NCBI RefSeq assembly: GCF_005844425.1
Contig: NZ_SPHL01000003.1
Coordinates: forward strand, 26,860 to 90,859
Source of the DNA: Anaerofustis stercorihominis
GTDB lineage: Bacteria; Bacillota; Clostridia; Eubacteriales; Anaerofustaceae
Direction of reading: 5' to 3'
Length of the DNA: 64,000 nucleotides
Part shown: positions 1 to 8,227 of the stretch, piece after piece
How positions within the stretch are numbered: the first letter of the stretch is position 1
Layout of the letters: each line of letters starts with the position of its first letter
The notes under the pieces: model-generated
What the model was told of the DNA's origin: nothing
Seen by the model: only the letters and a program-made list of their open reading frames with translations
The model's database searches: none
Translations under genes and position numbers: made by a program

Positions 1-17
1 TCAGCACTGCCTAACAT
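1..17 (-). CDS. metI: Methionine ABC transporter permease, first codons only (partial)
   Basis: An ATG opens on the minus strand one base after the metN stop codon and reads MLGSA before the window ends. A GGAAGA-type ribosome-binding site sits a few bases upstream, inside the end of metN. In Firmicutes the permease gene metI normally follows metN, so this is probably its N-terminus. Too little is visible to identify it from its own sequence; the call rests on position. Confidence 0.45.
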
Positions 18-18
18 A

Positions 19-1038
19 TTAATCTTCCATCCTTTCCACTACTAAATTTTTACCTTCAAGATATTCCATAACTTTTCTTTTCTCTTCTTCGTCTTTTGGA
101 ATTTCTATAACAATTTGTCCAAGAGCTTTTCCTTCTATATCTTTTACGTTTGCATAAAGAATAGAAACCTTAACTCCTGTATCTAAAATCATGTTTGATA
201 TAACCGGTTCATGTGTTGTGCTTCCGTCAAATACAATTCTAAGAGAATTATTCTTCAAATCTTGACTCATTTTTTTACTGTCAGGATTAATTGTATTTTT
301 AGCCCAGTTACTTTTTGGATGTGTGAATATTTCTTCAACACTTCCTGTTTCTGTAATCATTGAATTTTCGATTACAGCAACATGAGTACAAATTTCTTCA
401 ACAACACTCATTTCATGAGTTATTATAACTATTGTTATACCAAGTTTTTTATTTATGTCCTTAAGCAAATCCAAAATTGACTTTGTTGTATTCGGGTCAA
501 GAGCTGATGTTGCTTCGTCACAAAGTAACACTTCCGGATTTGATGCAAGAGCTCTTGCTATTGCAACTCTTTGTTTTTGACCACCACTTAATTTTGCAGG
601 ATAAGCATTTTCTTTTTCACTTAAACCTACCATTTCAAGAAGTTCTAAAGCTCTCTTCTTTGCATCCTCTTTTTTTACTCCTACAATTTCAAGAGGAAAC
701 ATAACATTTTTTATTACTGTTTCTTGCATCAAAAGATTAAATTGTTGAAAAATCATTCCAACATGATGTCTTGTTTCTCTAAGTTCTTTATCACTTAACT
801 TTGATAAATCTTTACCTGAAATATAAACTCTTCCTTTTGTAGGTTTTTCAAGATAGTTTATACATCTTACAAGGGTACTTTTTCCTGCACCACTCATACC
901 AATTATTCCATATATATCACCTTTGTTTATTTCAAGGTTAATATCTTTTAAGGCATTTACTTCTCCGTCTTTGGAATAAAAAGTCTTATGTAAGTTTTCG
1001 ATTTTTATAATCGGACTATTATTTTTTTCTAACTCCAT
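19..1038 (-). CDS. metN: Methionine ABC transporter ATP-binding protein MetN
   Basis: ATPase subunit of the MetNIQ importer for methionine, acting at the inner face of the membrane. The protein shows Walker A GMSGAGKST near residue 50, the signature LSGGQKQRVAIARAL, Walker B LLCDEATSALDP and the switch His in ITHEM. After residue about 265 comes the C-terminal NIL domain, which in this family binds methionine and gives feedback (trans) inhibition. I chose the ATG because the alternative in-frame TTG three codons upstream lies only 2 bases from the GAGG Shine-Dalgarno. The permease gene appears to follow directly. The roughly 190 bases upstream contain TATAAT-like boxes, but I could not recognise a SAM riboswitch there. 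Confidence 0.93.
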   Translation of the reverse strand: MELEKNNSPIIKIENLHKTFYSKDGEVNALKDINLEINKGDIYGIIGMSGAGKSTLVRCINYLEKPTKGRVYISGKDLSKLSDKELRETRHHVGMIFQQFNLLMQETVIKNVMFPLEIVGVKKEDAKKRALELLEMVGLSEKENAYPAKLSGGQKQRVAIARALASNPEVLLCDEATSALDPNTTKSILDLLKDINKKLGITIVIITHEMSVVEEICTHVAVIENSMITETGSVEEIFTHPKSNWAKNTINPDSKKMSQDLKNNSLRIVFDGSTTHEPVISNMILDTGVKVSILYANVKDIEGKALGQIVIEIPKDEEEKRKVMEYLEGKNLVVERMED

Positions 1039-1213
1039 ATCTTCCAATTCCTCATTTTTTTATTAAATACGCGCTATATTATACCATAAAATTTTTCAAT
1101 TTTATTTTAAAAATAAAAAAACCTTATCGGTAATTTCTTATAGTATAACACAACTTTTTATTATATGATAATTCTTGTTTTTTATATCTTGTTATAGCTA
1201 AAAGTTATATAAT

Positions 1214-1236
1214 AAAAAAACGCCTTTTGGCGTTTT
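1214..1236 (-). terminator. Rho-independent terminator after sigK
   Basis: Eight-base stem AAAACGCC/GGCGTTTT with a four-base loop, followed on the minus strand by a run of T. The T-rich arm overlaps the sigK stop codon. Confidence 0.85.
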
Positions 1237-1933
1237 AATATTCTATAAACTTATTTGCTATTTTCCCTATTGCCTTTTTTTCTATTCTCGAAACATACGA
1301 CCTTGAAATATTATACTTCTTAGCTATTTCTCTTTGTGTATAATTTTTACTTCCTTTTAAGCCATATCTTAAATATATAATTTCCTTTTCTCTTTTAGTT
1401 AAAACTTCATCTATAATATTATATAACCTTTCACTTTCTACTTTTAAATTTACTTTAGAATTAACATCATCTTCATCGGTTGACAAAATATCTATAAGGG
1501 ATATATTATTTCCCTCTTCATCAAAACTTATGTAATCTTCTAAGAAAACATTTGATGATATTTTGCTTTCACTTCTAAGTGCCATTAATATTTCATTATC
1601 TATGCACCTTGATGCATATGTCGCAAACTTTGTTCCTTTGCCATAATCGAAAGAATTTATTCCTTTAATGAGACCTATTATTCCAATGGAAATAAGGTCG
1701 TCTTTTGGAATATTTGATGAAGAATATTTTTTACTTACATGTGCTACTAACCTTAAATTATGATTAATAAGTTTTTCTTTTGCTTCTTTATTGTTCTCTT
1801 CCTTAAACTGTTTGAAATACTTAAGCTCCTCATCTTTTTTAAGCGGTTTTGGAAAAGATTCATTTGAAGATAAATAACCAAGAAAAACAAGGACTTGTTG
1901 AAGTAAATCAAGAATACCTAAAAATCCTAACAT
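1235..1933 (-). CDS. sigK: RNA polymerase sporulation sigma factor SigK (uninterrupted)
   Basis: Late mother-cell sigma factor that directs spore coat and cortex maturation genes in endospore formers. It is 232 residues, the usual length. The first ~30 residues are hydrophobic and then read SSNESFPKPL, as in pro-SigK, whose N-terminus is removed by a membrane protease. Region 2 has NHNLRLVAHVSKKY, the DLISIGIIGLIKGINSF core segment and GTKFATYASRCIDNEILM. Region 4 ends in a helix-turn-helix TQREIAKKYNISRSYVSRIEKKA. The reading frame is continuous, so there is no skin-like element. SigE is a close paralogue, but the pro-sequence and region 4 fit SigK better. A GGGGGTGAT ribosome-binding site precedes the ATG. 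Confidence 0.88.
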   Translation of the reverse strand: MLGFLGILDLLQQVLVFLGYLSSNESFPKPLKKDEELKYFKQFKEENNKEAKEKLINHNLRLVAHVSKKYSSSNIPKDDLISIGIIGLIKGINSFDYGKGTKFATYASRCIDNEILMALRSESKISSNVFLEDYISFDEEGNNISLIDILSTDEDDVNSKVNLKVESERLYNIIDEVLTKREKEIIYLRYGLKGSKNYTQREIAKKYNISRSYVSRIEKKAIGKIANKFIEY

Positions 1934-1987
1934 AAAAAATCACCCCCATAAAATATATGAGGGTAAAAAATAAATTTGCTTGTACTT

Positions 1988-2467
1988 TTATATATATTTT
2001 TTTATCTCCATCCATTCATCTAAAAGCATCTCAAGAGAATATCTTGCATTTGCAGGACTTGTGGAAGGTAATTTTTTATAGCTTATATCAATATCCTTAT
2101 TATATTTTTTATAAAGATTAAAAGCTGTTCCTCCATTTAAAAATATATTTTTTATTTTTGAATTATCAATAATAACTTTTAAATCATTTGCCTTAACATT
2201 TTTTATTGAACTGTCAGAAGAACCTACAATATCACAAGACTCTATTACATCAAAAACAGCTATATGACTATTTAATAACATTTCTTTCTTTTCTTTTACA
2301 GTTTTAGGAAGTGGATAATTTGTAATAGTACTTATAACCTTCCAAAACCTGTTTTGAGGATGTGCATAAAAGAATTCCTCTTCCCTTGACTTTACAGAAG
2401 GGAAAGAACCTAAAATAAGTATTTTTGAATCTTTATTATATACAGGTTTTATATTATGAAATTCCAT
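1988..2467 (-). CDS. DNA-deoxyinosine / mismatch glycosylase (UDG superfamily)
   Basis: Base-excision repair enzyme predicted to remove deaminated bases from DNA. The N-terminal motif LGSFPSVKSREEEFFYAHPQ followed by NRFW is typical of the hypoxanthine-DNA glycosylase branch (family 6) of the uracil-DNA glycosylase superfamily. Later segments FDVIESC and NGGTAFNLYKK fit the core fold, and LPSTSPANARYS is the C-terminal DNA-binding motif. At 159 residues it is a complete single domain. AAGGAG precedes the ATG. Substrate preference (hypoxanthine, uracil or G:T mismatch) cannot be read from the sequence; the family assignment is secure, the exact base is inference. Confidence 0.82.
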   Translation of the reverse strand: MEFHNIKPVYNKDSKILILGSFPSVKSREEEFFYAHPQNRFWKVISTITNYPLPKTVKEKKEMLLNSHIAVFDVIESCDIVGSSDSSIKNVKANDLKVIIDNSKIKNIFLNGGTAFNLYKKYNKDIDISYKKLPSTSPANARYSLEMLLDEWMEIKKYI

Positions 2468-2481
2468 TTTAACTCCTTAAA

Positions 2482-3327
2482 TCAATCAAAATAAACTCTT
2501 TGTCTGTCAGGATGTTCTCCTGACCATCCTATTTGAGGAAGACACATTAAATAATACATATCGTCTCTTTCAATACTAAAATCAAATATATCTAAATTTT
2601 CTTTCATTCTACATATAGATGAAGATTTTATTATTGGCATTATTCCTAATTGATATAAAAATCTAATACAAAGCTGTGGCACTGTTTTACCATATTTCTC
2701 TGCCATTTCTTTTAATGATTCTTCATTTAAAACTCTTCCCCTGCCAAGAGGTGACCACGCCTGAACCAAGATATCATTTTTAACACAAAAATCCAATGCG
2801 GTTTTTTGTAAATAACCTATATGTAACTCTATCTGATTTACCATAGGTTTTATCTCACAGGTATCCATTAAATTTATAAGATGGTGTGGAAGATAGTTAC
2901 TTACGCCTATTACTTTAATACGACCTAATTTATATAATTCTTCCATTGCTTTCCAAGTTTCTATATTCTTTTGTTTCCAATTTATATCGTTAGGATTTTC
3001 TTTTGGCCAATGAATTAAATAAACATCTAAATAATCGGTATTTAATTCTTTTAATGATTTCTCAAAGGCTTTCATTGTTTCATCATATCCAAGGTCTTCT
3101 CTCCATACTTTTGAAGCTATTATTAAATCTTCTCTTTTTACGTTTGAGTTTTTTATCGCTTTTGCAATATCACTTTCATTTTTGTAAAAAGCAGCAGTAT
3201 CAAAGTAAGTATATCCCGAATTTATTGCATCAATAACTGCCTTTTCACAGTTTCCATTTCCTGCTTTATAGGTTCCAAATCCAATTTTTGGTATTGTAAT
3301 TGCGTTTGTTAATTTAAAGTTTTCCAT
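2482..3327 (-). CDS. Aldo/keto reductase
   Basis: NAD(P)H-dependent reductase of the aldo/keto reductase superfamily, 281 residues, a single (beta/alpha)8 barrel. The catalytic tetrad is visible: Asp and Tyr in YFDTAAFYKNE, Lys in ASKVW and His in YLIHWP. The cofactor-binding C-terminal segment IMPIIKSSSICRMKENL is also present; canonical enzymes have IPK.S...R...N here, so the Pro-Lys is slightly altered. The start follows a GGGAGAGG ribosome-binding site. It lies 15 bases upstream of the glycosylase gene on the same strand, so the two may be cotranscribed. The physiological substrate is unknown; these enzymes often act as general aldehyde or 2,5-diketogluconate-type reductases. Confidence 0.88.
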   Translation of the reverse strand: MENFKLTNAITIPKIGFGTYKAGNGNCEKAVIDAINSGYTYFDTAAFYKNESDIAKAIKNSNVKREDLIIASKVWREDLGYDETMKAFEKSLKELNTDYLDVYLIHWPKENPNDINWKQKNIETWKAMEELYKLGRIKVIGVSNYLPHHLINLMDTCEIKPMVNQIELHIGYLQKTALDFCVKNDILVQAWSPLGRGRVLNEESLKEMAEKYGKTVPQLCIRFLYQLGIMPIIKSSSICRMKENLDIFDFSIERDDMYYLMCLPQIGWSGEHPDRQRVYFD

Positions 3328-3339
3328 TTTCCTCTCCCT

Positions 3340-4029
3340 TTAATAACACCTTTTACAAGGAGCAAGTCCTTTTTCCTTTGCTTCTTTTAAAGTAATTTTT
3401 TCTGCATTTTTCATATTTGAACAATCTGCTTTAGAATGATATTTACTTCCAGACTTTGAAATATAAACATATGTTTTTTCTTCGCTGGAATCATTGGCAT
3501 TATTATAATTAACATCTTCTTTTACATCTTCACTTTTTTCTTTACTATTCTCATCAATAACTTTTATGTTTATTTCATTACTTTGTATTTTACTATTTTT
3601 AGAAATTATTTTTAAAATTGCATTTCCTTCTTCATAACTTTTTATATAAAATTTATCCGCCTGTTTATATATAGTGGCAACATCTTCATTTGAAGAATAA
3701 AACTTTATATCATCTTTGAAAAAAGTATCAGGTGAAATATCCACATTTATTTGATAAGTAGAATTAATATTCATTTTTTTTACATTGGAAGACATTTTTA
3801 TCGAGTTAATTTTTGGAGTAAAAATAACAAAAATATTAATTACAAAACATACCAAAATACATAAAATAATCAATATACTTCTCTTGTTTTTTAATTTATT
3901 ATCATCATCGCTTTTCTTTAAATAAAAATATAGAAATACTACAAGAGGTATCCATGAAAATGGAAATATTAATATTAAAAATAAAATGCCAAGCATCATA
4001 AACAATTTAATTTTATTATTTATTTTCAT
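3340..4029 (-). CDS. Membrane-anchored Ig-like protein with C-terminal cysteine motif, function unknown
   Basis: Unrecognised 229-residue protein. Two hydrophobic segments (about residues 8-36 and 50-70) flank a charged stretch containing KKSDDDNKLKNKR. Residues about 75-157 look like a bacterial Ig-like (Big2) fold: beta-rich, with SSNEDVATI and a closing EINIKVI strand. A Ser/Asp/Glu-rich linker leads to a C-terminal motif, YVYISKSGSKYHSKADCSNM, followed by EAKEKGLAPCKRC. This last element, with His and three Cys, resembles the small probable metal-binding tail found on some extracellular nucleases and competence-type hydrolases in Firmicutes. It is probably displayed outside the cell. It ends 12 bases before the aldo/keto reductase start and may share its transcript. 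Confidence 0.7.
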   Translation of the reverse strand: MKINNKIKLFMMLGILFLILIFPFSWIPLVVFLYFYLKKSDDDNKLKNKRSILIILCILVCFVINIFVIFTPKINSIKMSSNVKKMNINSTYQINVDISPDTFFKDDIKFYSSNEDVATIYKQADKFYIKSYEEGNAILKIISKNSKIQSNEINIKVIDENSKEKSEDVKEDVNYNNANDSSEEKTYVYISKSGSKYHSKADCSNMKNAEKITLKEAKEKGLAPCKRCY

Positions 4030-4086
4030 TTTTTTATCCTTATGATTTTATATACATTATTTTACTACAAAAAATAAAAATACAAT

Positions 4087-4114
4087 AAAAAAACTATGGA
4101 TTATTCCATAGTTT
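4087..4114 (-). terminator. Rho-independent terminator after ftsH
   Basis: Perfect ten-base stem AAACTATGGA/TCCATAGTTT with a four-base loop that includes part of the ftsH stop codon, followed on the minus strand by seven T. Confidence 0.87.
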
Positions 4115-5936
4115 TTTCATCATTTAAAATCTTCATAAATTCTTCACCTGTAATTGTTTCATGTTCATATAAATATTTTGCGATTTCATGAAGTTTCATA
4201 ATATTGTCGTTAAGGATTCCTTTTGCTTTTTCATATTGTTTATTAATTACTTCAACGACTTTTTTGTCAATTTCTCTTGCTGTTTCGTTTGAACAAGCAA
4301 GGGAAGTATCTCCACCAAGATACATATTGTTTTGTGTCTCTAAAGCAACCATACCAAATTCTTCACTCATACCAAATCTTGTAATCATCGCTCTTGCAAG
4401 CTTTGTTGCTTGTTCGATATCATTTGAAGCACCGGTTGTTATTGAATTAAATATAATCTCTTCACTGGCTCTTCCACCTGTAAAAGTTGCAATTTTATTT
4501 TCAAGTTCTTCTTTGCTCATTAAGTTATGTTCTCCCTCATCAACTTGAAGTGTATAACCAAGAGCCCCTGAAGTTCTTGGTATTATAGTGATTTTTGTTA
4601 CAGGAGCAGAATTTGTTTGTTTCGCAGCAACAAGTGCATGCCCTACTTCATGGTAAGCAACAATAAGTTTTTCTTTGTCAGAAAGTACTTTATTCTTTTT
4701 TTGATATCCTGCAATTACAGTTTCAATACTTTCTTCCAAGTCTTGTTGTGTAACTTCGCTTCTTCCGTTTCTAACCGCATGAAGTGCAGCTTCATTTATT
4801 ATGTTTGCAAGTTCTGCCCCGCTTGCACCTGCAGCGGTTCTTGCAATAACTTCAAAATCAACATTTTTTGCTATCTTGATATTTTTAGCATGAACTTTAA
4901 GTATCGCTTCCCTGCCTTTTAAATCTGGAAGCTCAACAGGAATTCTTCTATCAAATCTTCCGGGTCTTAATAGTGCAGGATCAAGAGAGTCAGGTCTGTT
5001 TGATGCTGCCAATATGATTACACCTTTTGAAGAATCAAAACCGTCCATTTCTGTAAGCAACTGATTAAGAGTCTGTTCTCTTTCATCATTACCGCCTATA
5101 TTGGCATTTCCTCTTTTCTTTCCTATAGTATCTATTTCATCGATGAACACTATGCAAGGAGCCTTTTCATTTGCCTGTTTAAACAAATCTCTTACTTTTG
5201 CAGCACCCATACCTACAAACATTTCTACAAATTCCGAACCGGAAATTGAGAAAAATGGTACGTTTGCTTCACCTGCCACAGCTTTGGCAAGAAGTGTTTT
5301 ACCTGTTCCAGGAGGCCCTACAAGTAATGCGCCCTTTGGAATCTTCGCTCCGATTTGTTGGTATCTGCCGGGATTATGTAGAAAATCTACTATCTCTGTT
5401 AAAGCTTCTTTTGCTTCATCTTCTCCCGCAACATCCTTAAATTTTACTCCGTCAGTTGACTTAACGTATACTTTTGCATTGCTTTTTCCAAACTGCATTG
5501 GACCAAATCCACCGGAACCCATTCGTTTTGTCATTTTTTTATTTATAAAACTAAAGAATACTGTAAATATTATTATTGGCAATATAAACCAAATAAAGAA
5601 GTTAGAAAAAGCAGAATTTTGTTCTACAATTTCACTACCAAACTTTGCACCACTTTCTTGTAATCTTTGAACAAGTTGAGTATCAGAACTTATGATACCT
5701 GTTTTATAAATATGCTTTGGTTCAGACTTATCTGTAAATAATATTTTATTTGATGTAATTTCTACTTCGTCAATTTGTTTTTCTTCAGTCATAGTAATAA
5801 ATGTACTGTAATCAACTTCTTTAATCTGTTTTGCACTTAAAGAAGGAATTACAAACATATTCATTAAAATAATGAAGATAAGTATTGCACCATAAATTTT
5901 TAAAGTACGTTTTGTTCCATTATCCATTTTTTTCAT
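4101..5936 (-). CDS. ftsH: ATP-dependent zinc metalloprotease FtsH
   Basis: Membrane-anchored AAA+ protease that degrades misfolded or regulatory membrane and cytosolic proteins. It is 611 residues, normal for the family. A first transmembrane helix lies at about 12-33, an extracytoplasmic region follows, and a second helix (FIWFILPIIIFTVFFSF) lies near 110-130. The AAA module has Walker A GPPGTGKT, Walker B CIVFIDEID, and the second region of homology ending in RPGRFDRR. The protease domain carries the zinc motif HEVGH, with a later Asp-containing helix. The ATG has an AGGAGAAA ribosome-binding site. In Firmicutes ftsH usually follows tilS-hpt; here it is a single gene between a MarR regulator and a terminator. 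Confidence 0.97.
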   Translation of the reverse strand: MKKMDNGTKRTLKIYGAILIFIILMNMFVIPSLSAKQIKEVDYSTFITMTEEKQIDEVEITSNKILFTDKSEPKHIYKTGIISSDTQLVQRLQESGAKFGSEIVEQNSAFSNFFIWFILPIIIFTVFFSFINKKMTKRMGSGGFGPMQFGKSNAKVYVKSTDGVKFKDVAGEDEAKEALTEIVDFLHNPGRYQQIGAKIPKGALLVGPPGTGKTLLAKAVAGEANVPFFSISGSEFVEMFVGMGAAKVRDLFKQANEKAPCIVFIDEIDTIGKKRGNANIGGNDEREQTLNQLLTEMDGFDSSKGVIILAASNRPDSLDPALLRPGRFDRRIPVELPDLKGREAILKVHAKNIKIAKNVDFEVIARTAAGASGAELANIINEAALHAVRNGRSEVTQQDLEESIETVIAGYQKKNKVLSDKEKLIVAYHEVGHALVAAKQTNSAPVTKITIIPRTSGALGYTLQVDEGEHNLMSKEELENKIATFTGGRASEEIIFNSITTGASNDIEQATKLARAMITRFGMSEEFGMVALETQNNMYLGGDTSLACSNETAREIDKKVVEVINKQYEKAKGILNDNIMKLHEIAKYLYEHETITGEEFMKILNDEKTME

Positions 5937-5952
5937 AATTTTCTCCTGTTAT

Positions 5953-6384
5953 CTATAATTTATATATAATATTTTCACATAAAATTTTAAGAAGTCTTTC
6001 AAGCTCAGATATTTCTTCATCTGATAATAAACTTTTTATATGCTCTTCTATTTCATTTTTTTTCGCATACATTTTTTCTTCCGAATCTGTTACTTTTTTT
6101 GTAAGAATAATATTTCTTTTCCTTTTATCCTTTTCACTTCTTTTAATTATGATTAAATCTTTTGATTGTAGTCTTTTTAATATACCTATTACTGTTGGAT
6201 GAGAAAGGTTAAAATGTTTTTCAATATCCTTTTGATATATTTCTTCATTTTTTCTTTCACATAAAAACTGTAAAACTTCCATTTGGGAGAAAGTCAAATC
6301 TAATTCTTTAAGTTCATTGTTTACATAAGATATTAGTGCGTCATTTATTCTTTTAAAATAAAATTCTAAGTTTTCTTCTTTCAT
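5953..6384 (-). CDS. MarR-family transcriptional regulator
   Basis: Winged-helix dimeric DNA-binding protein, 143 residues. The recognition region IYQKDIEKHFNLSHPTVIGILKRLQSKDLI and the wing with KRNIILT are typical MarR features; flanking helices would form the dimer interface. The ATG follows an AAAGGGAAG ribosome-binding site. It lies 16 bases upstream of ftsH on the same strand and could be cotranscribed with it. A dyad TATGTA-N6-TACATA lies 14-31 bases upstream of the start and is a plausible autoregulatory operator. The ligand and the regulon are unknown. Confidence 0.87.
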   Translation of the reverse strand: MKEENLEFYFKRINDALISYVNNELKELDLTFSQMEVLQFLCERKNEEIYQKDIEKHFNLSHPTVIGILKRLQSKDLIIIKRSEKDKRKRNIILTKKVTDSEEKMYAKKNEIEEHIKSLLSDEEISELERLLKILCENIIYKL

Positions 6385-6397
6385 AATCTTCCCTTTT

Positions 6398-6415
6398 TAT
6401 GTAATATGCTACATA
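6398..6415. promoter_or_regulatory. Candidate MarR operator palindrome
   Basis: Inverted repeat TATGTA-N6-TACATA immediately upstream of the MarR gene. MarR proteins usually bind 16-20 base palindromes near their own promoters. The assignment is inferred from position only. Confidence 0.45.
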
Positions 6416-6473
6416 TTTTAATCTAATGTATGAATAAAGTCAATAATTCTAAAGAATTCTAATGTAATTTTAA

Positions 6474-6502
6474 TTGACAAACAAAATATAACTTAATATA
6501 AT
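6474..6502 (+). promoter_or_regulatory. Sigma-A promoter of the thi operon
   Basis: Perfect -35 box TTGACA at 6474-6479 and perfect -10 box TATAAT at 6497-6502, separated by exactly 17 bases. Transcription should begin near 6509, only about 10 bases before the leader hairpin. Confidence 0.85.
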
Positions 6503-6518
6503 ATATTTAGATTGTGAT

Positions 6519-6575
6519 TACCACAAGAAGGGGTACACCACCGCGGGTGTAGATTCTTCTTGTGGTATTTTTTTT
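6519..6575 (+). promoter_or_regulatory. Terminator-like leader hairpin upstream of thiS (candidate attenuator)
   Basis: A 12-base outer stem (TACCACAAGAAG with CTTCTTGTGGTA, 6519-6530 and 6556-6567) is followed by eight T. Inside it, an asymmetric internal loop (GGG opposite GATT) leads to a second stem TACACC/GGTGTA (6534-6539 and 6546-6551) capped by ACCGCG. It lies between a strong promoter and the thiS ribosome-binding site, so it would stop transcription before the operon unless something prevents folding. It does not contain the conserved elements of a TPP riboswitch. I have an uncertain memory of a candidate RNA named after thiS in comparative surveys; I cannot confirm a match. Confidence 0.65.
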
Positions 6576-6592
6576 ACGAAAAAGGAGGAAAT

Positions 6593-6787
6593 ATGATAAA
6601 GATAAACGGTCAAGACACAAAATTATCTGATATTTCTTTAAAAGAACTGCTGGAAAAATGCAATTTTGATAGTGAAAAAGTAGCAGTGGAACTTAATGAA
6701 GAAATAATAAGCAAAAAAGATTTTGATAAGATCAAAATAAAAGACAACGACAAAATAGAAGTAGTAAGTTTTGTAGGAGGAGGCTGA
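6593..6787 (+). CDS. thiS: Sulfur carrier protein ThiS
   Basis: Ubiquitin-like sulfur carrier for thiazole formation. It has 64 residues and ends in the diagnostic Gly-Gly (FVGGG), whose C-terminus is adenylated by ThiF and converted to a thiocarboxylate that ThiG uses as sulfur donor. The start is the ATG before IKINGQ, because AAAGGAGG lies five bases upstream; an upstream in-frame ATG falls inside the leader hairpin. It overlaps the thiF start codon by one base, so the two are translationally coupled. Confidence 0.92.
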   Translation: MIKINGQDTKLSDISLKELLEKCNFDSEKVAVELNEEIISKKDFDKIKIKDNDKIEVVSFVGGG

Positions 6788-7428
6788 TGAATAAAGTACC
6801 TAAAAAAGAAGAAATAAACCAAATAATAGATATAAGATTTTCAAATGAAATACATGAAAAGCTAAAAAACGCAAAAGTCGCAGTGGCAGGACTTGGAGGA
6901 CTTGGTTCAAATATAGCCGTAATGCTTGCAAGAAGCGGAATAGAAAATATTCATATAGTCGATTTCGACAAAGTAGACTTAAGCAATTTAAACAGACAAA
7001 ATTATTATATAAAACACCTTGGCATGAAAAAAACAAAAGCGACAATAGATATATTAAAAGAAGTAAATCCATATTTAAATATTAAAGCTGACGATATAAA
7101 GATAAACGAAACAAATGCAGCACAAATATTTAAAGATGACGATATAATATGTGAAGCTTTTGACGATGCAAAAAATAAAGCTATGCTAATAACTGCTATT
7201 CTAAGTGAATATAAAGACAAAAAAATTATTTCAGGAAACGGTATGGCTGGATTTGACAGTTCAAACTTAATAAAAACTACAAAAAAAATGAAAACCTTAT
7301 ATATTTGCGGTGATGAGAAAAGCGATATAAATAATGGTATCGGACTTATGGCGCCAAGAGTAAACATATGTGCAGCACATCAAGCAAACATGGCAATAAG
7401 ACTTATTTTAGGAAAAGAAGAAGTGTAA
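6787..7428 (+). CDS. thiF: ThiS adenylyltransferase ThiF (short family)
   Basis: E1-like enzyme that activates the C-terminus of ThiS by adenylation. The nucleotide-binding loop VAVAGLGGLGSN lies near residues 31-42, followed by DFDKVDLSNLNRQ, the ATP/Mg segment of the family. At 213 residues it matches the short ThiF form common in clostridia and lacks the zinc-binding CxxC pairs of longer MoeB-type enzymes. The start ATG overlaps the thiS stop in TGATG. MoeB-type adenylyltransferases are related, but operon context makes ThiF the clear choice. The sulfur source (a cysteine desulfurase) is not encoded in the window. Confidence 0.92.
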   Translation: MNKVPKKEEINQIIDIRFSNEIHEKLKNAKVAVAGLGGLGSNIAVMLARSGIENIHIVDFDKVDLSNLNRQNYYIKHLGMKKTKATIDILKEVNPYLNIKADDIKINETNAAQIFKDDDIICEAFDDAKNKAMLITAILSEYKDKKIISGNGMAGFDSSNLIKTTKKMKTLYICGDEKSDINNGIGLMAPRVNICAAHQANMAIRLILGKEEV

Positions 7429-7440
7429 AGGAGAAAAACA

Positions 7441-8217
7441 ATGCAAAACAAAGAAGACAAACTTATAATCGGAGGAAAAGAATTTTCTTCAAGATTTATC
7501 CTAGGTTCAGGAAAATACGACTTAAACTTAATTGATGCGGCAATTAAATATGCCGACGCACAAATAATAACCCTTGCTTTAAGAAGAGCAAACACTGTAA
7601 AAGGAGAAAATATTCTTGATTTTATTCCAAAAGGAGTAACCCTTCTACCAAACACATCAGGAGCAAGAAACGCAAAAGAAGCCGTAAGAATAGCAAAGCT
7701 TGCAAGAGAACTTGGATGTGGAGACTTTATTAAAATAGAAGTTATACATGAATCAAAATATCTTTTACCTGATAATTACGAAACAATAAAAGCAACAGAA
7801 GAGTTAGCAAAAGAAGGATTTATTGTAATGCCTTATATGTATCCTGACTTAAACGCAGCAAGGGATATGGTAAATGCAGGAGCAGCATGTGTAATGCCAT
7901 TAGCATCCCCTATTGGTTCAAACAAAGGACTTTCTACAAAAGAATTTATAAGAGTACTTATAAACGAAATAGATGTTCCGGTAATAGTTGATGCAGGTCT
8001 TGGAAGACCAAGTGAAGCTTGTGAAGTAATGGAAATGGGAGCAGATGCGGTAATGGTAAATACTGCAGTAGCAACAGCAAAAGATATTCCTCTAATGGCA
8101 AAAGCATTTAAAGATGCAATAAATGCCGGCAGAAATGCTTATCTTGCAGGTCTTGGAAGAGTTATAGAAGACGGAGCAGTTTCATCTTCTCCGCTAACAG
8201 GATTTTTAAGAGACTAA
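7441..8217 (+). CDS. thiG: Thiazole synthase ThiG
   Basis: Catalyses the final ring closure of the thiamine thiazole from deoxyxylulose 5-phosphate, dehydroglycine (from ThiH) and ThiS thiocarboxylate. It is 258 residues, the usual length, forming a (beta/alpha)8 barrel. The Schiff-base lysine is Lys98 in GDFIKIEVI. Phosphate-binding glycine motifs appear late ([21 protein letters not shown], then GLGR). The ATG follows AAAGGAG. It sits between thiF and thiH with 10-12 base gaps, a tightly coupled operon. Confidence 0.96.
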   Translation: MQNKEDKLIIGGKEFSSRFILGSGKYDLNLIDAAIKYADAQIITLALRRANTVKGENILDFIPKGVTLLPNTSGARNAKEAVRIAKLARELGCGDFIKIEVIHESKYLLPDNYETIKATEELAKEGFIVMPYMYPDLNAARDMVNAGAACVMPLASPIGSNKGLSTKEFIRVLINEIDVPVIVDAGLGRPSEACEVMEMGADAVMVNTAVATAKDIPLMAKAFKDAINAGRNAYLAGLGRVIEDGAVSSSPLTGFLRD

Positions 8218-8227
8218 GGAGGCAGAA

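Noticed and set aside
1039..1213. SAM riboswitch or T-box upstream of metN
   Set aside because: I looked for the conserved S-box stems and T-box sequence and found only AT-rich DNA with possible -10 boxes.
5101..5670. 189-residue open frame opposite ftsH
   Set aside because: Lies entirely antisense to a conserved region of ftsH, has no ribosome-binding site and a composition typical of a shadow frame.
6503..6592. TPP riboswitch upstream of thiS
   Set aside because: The leader is too short and lacks the conserved CUGAGA and related elements; only the terminator-like hairpin is there.
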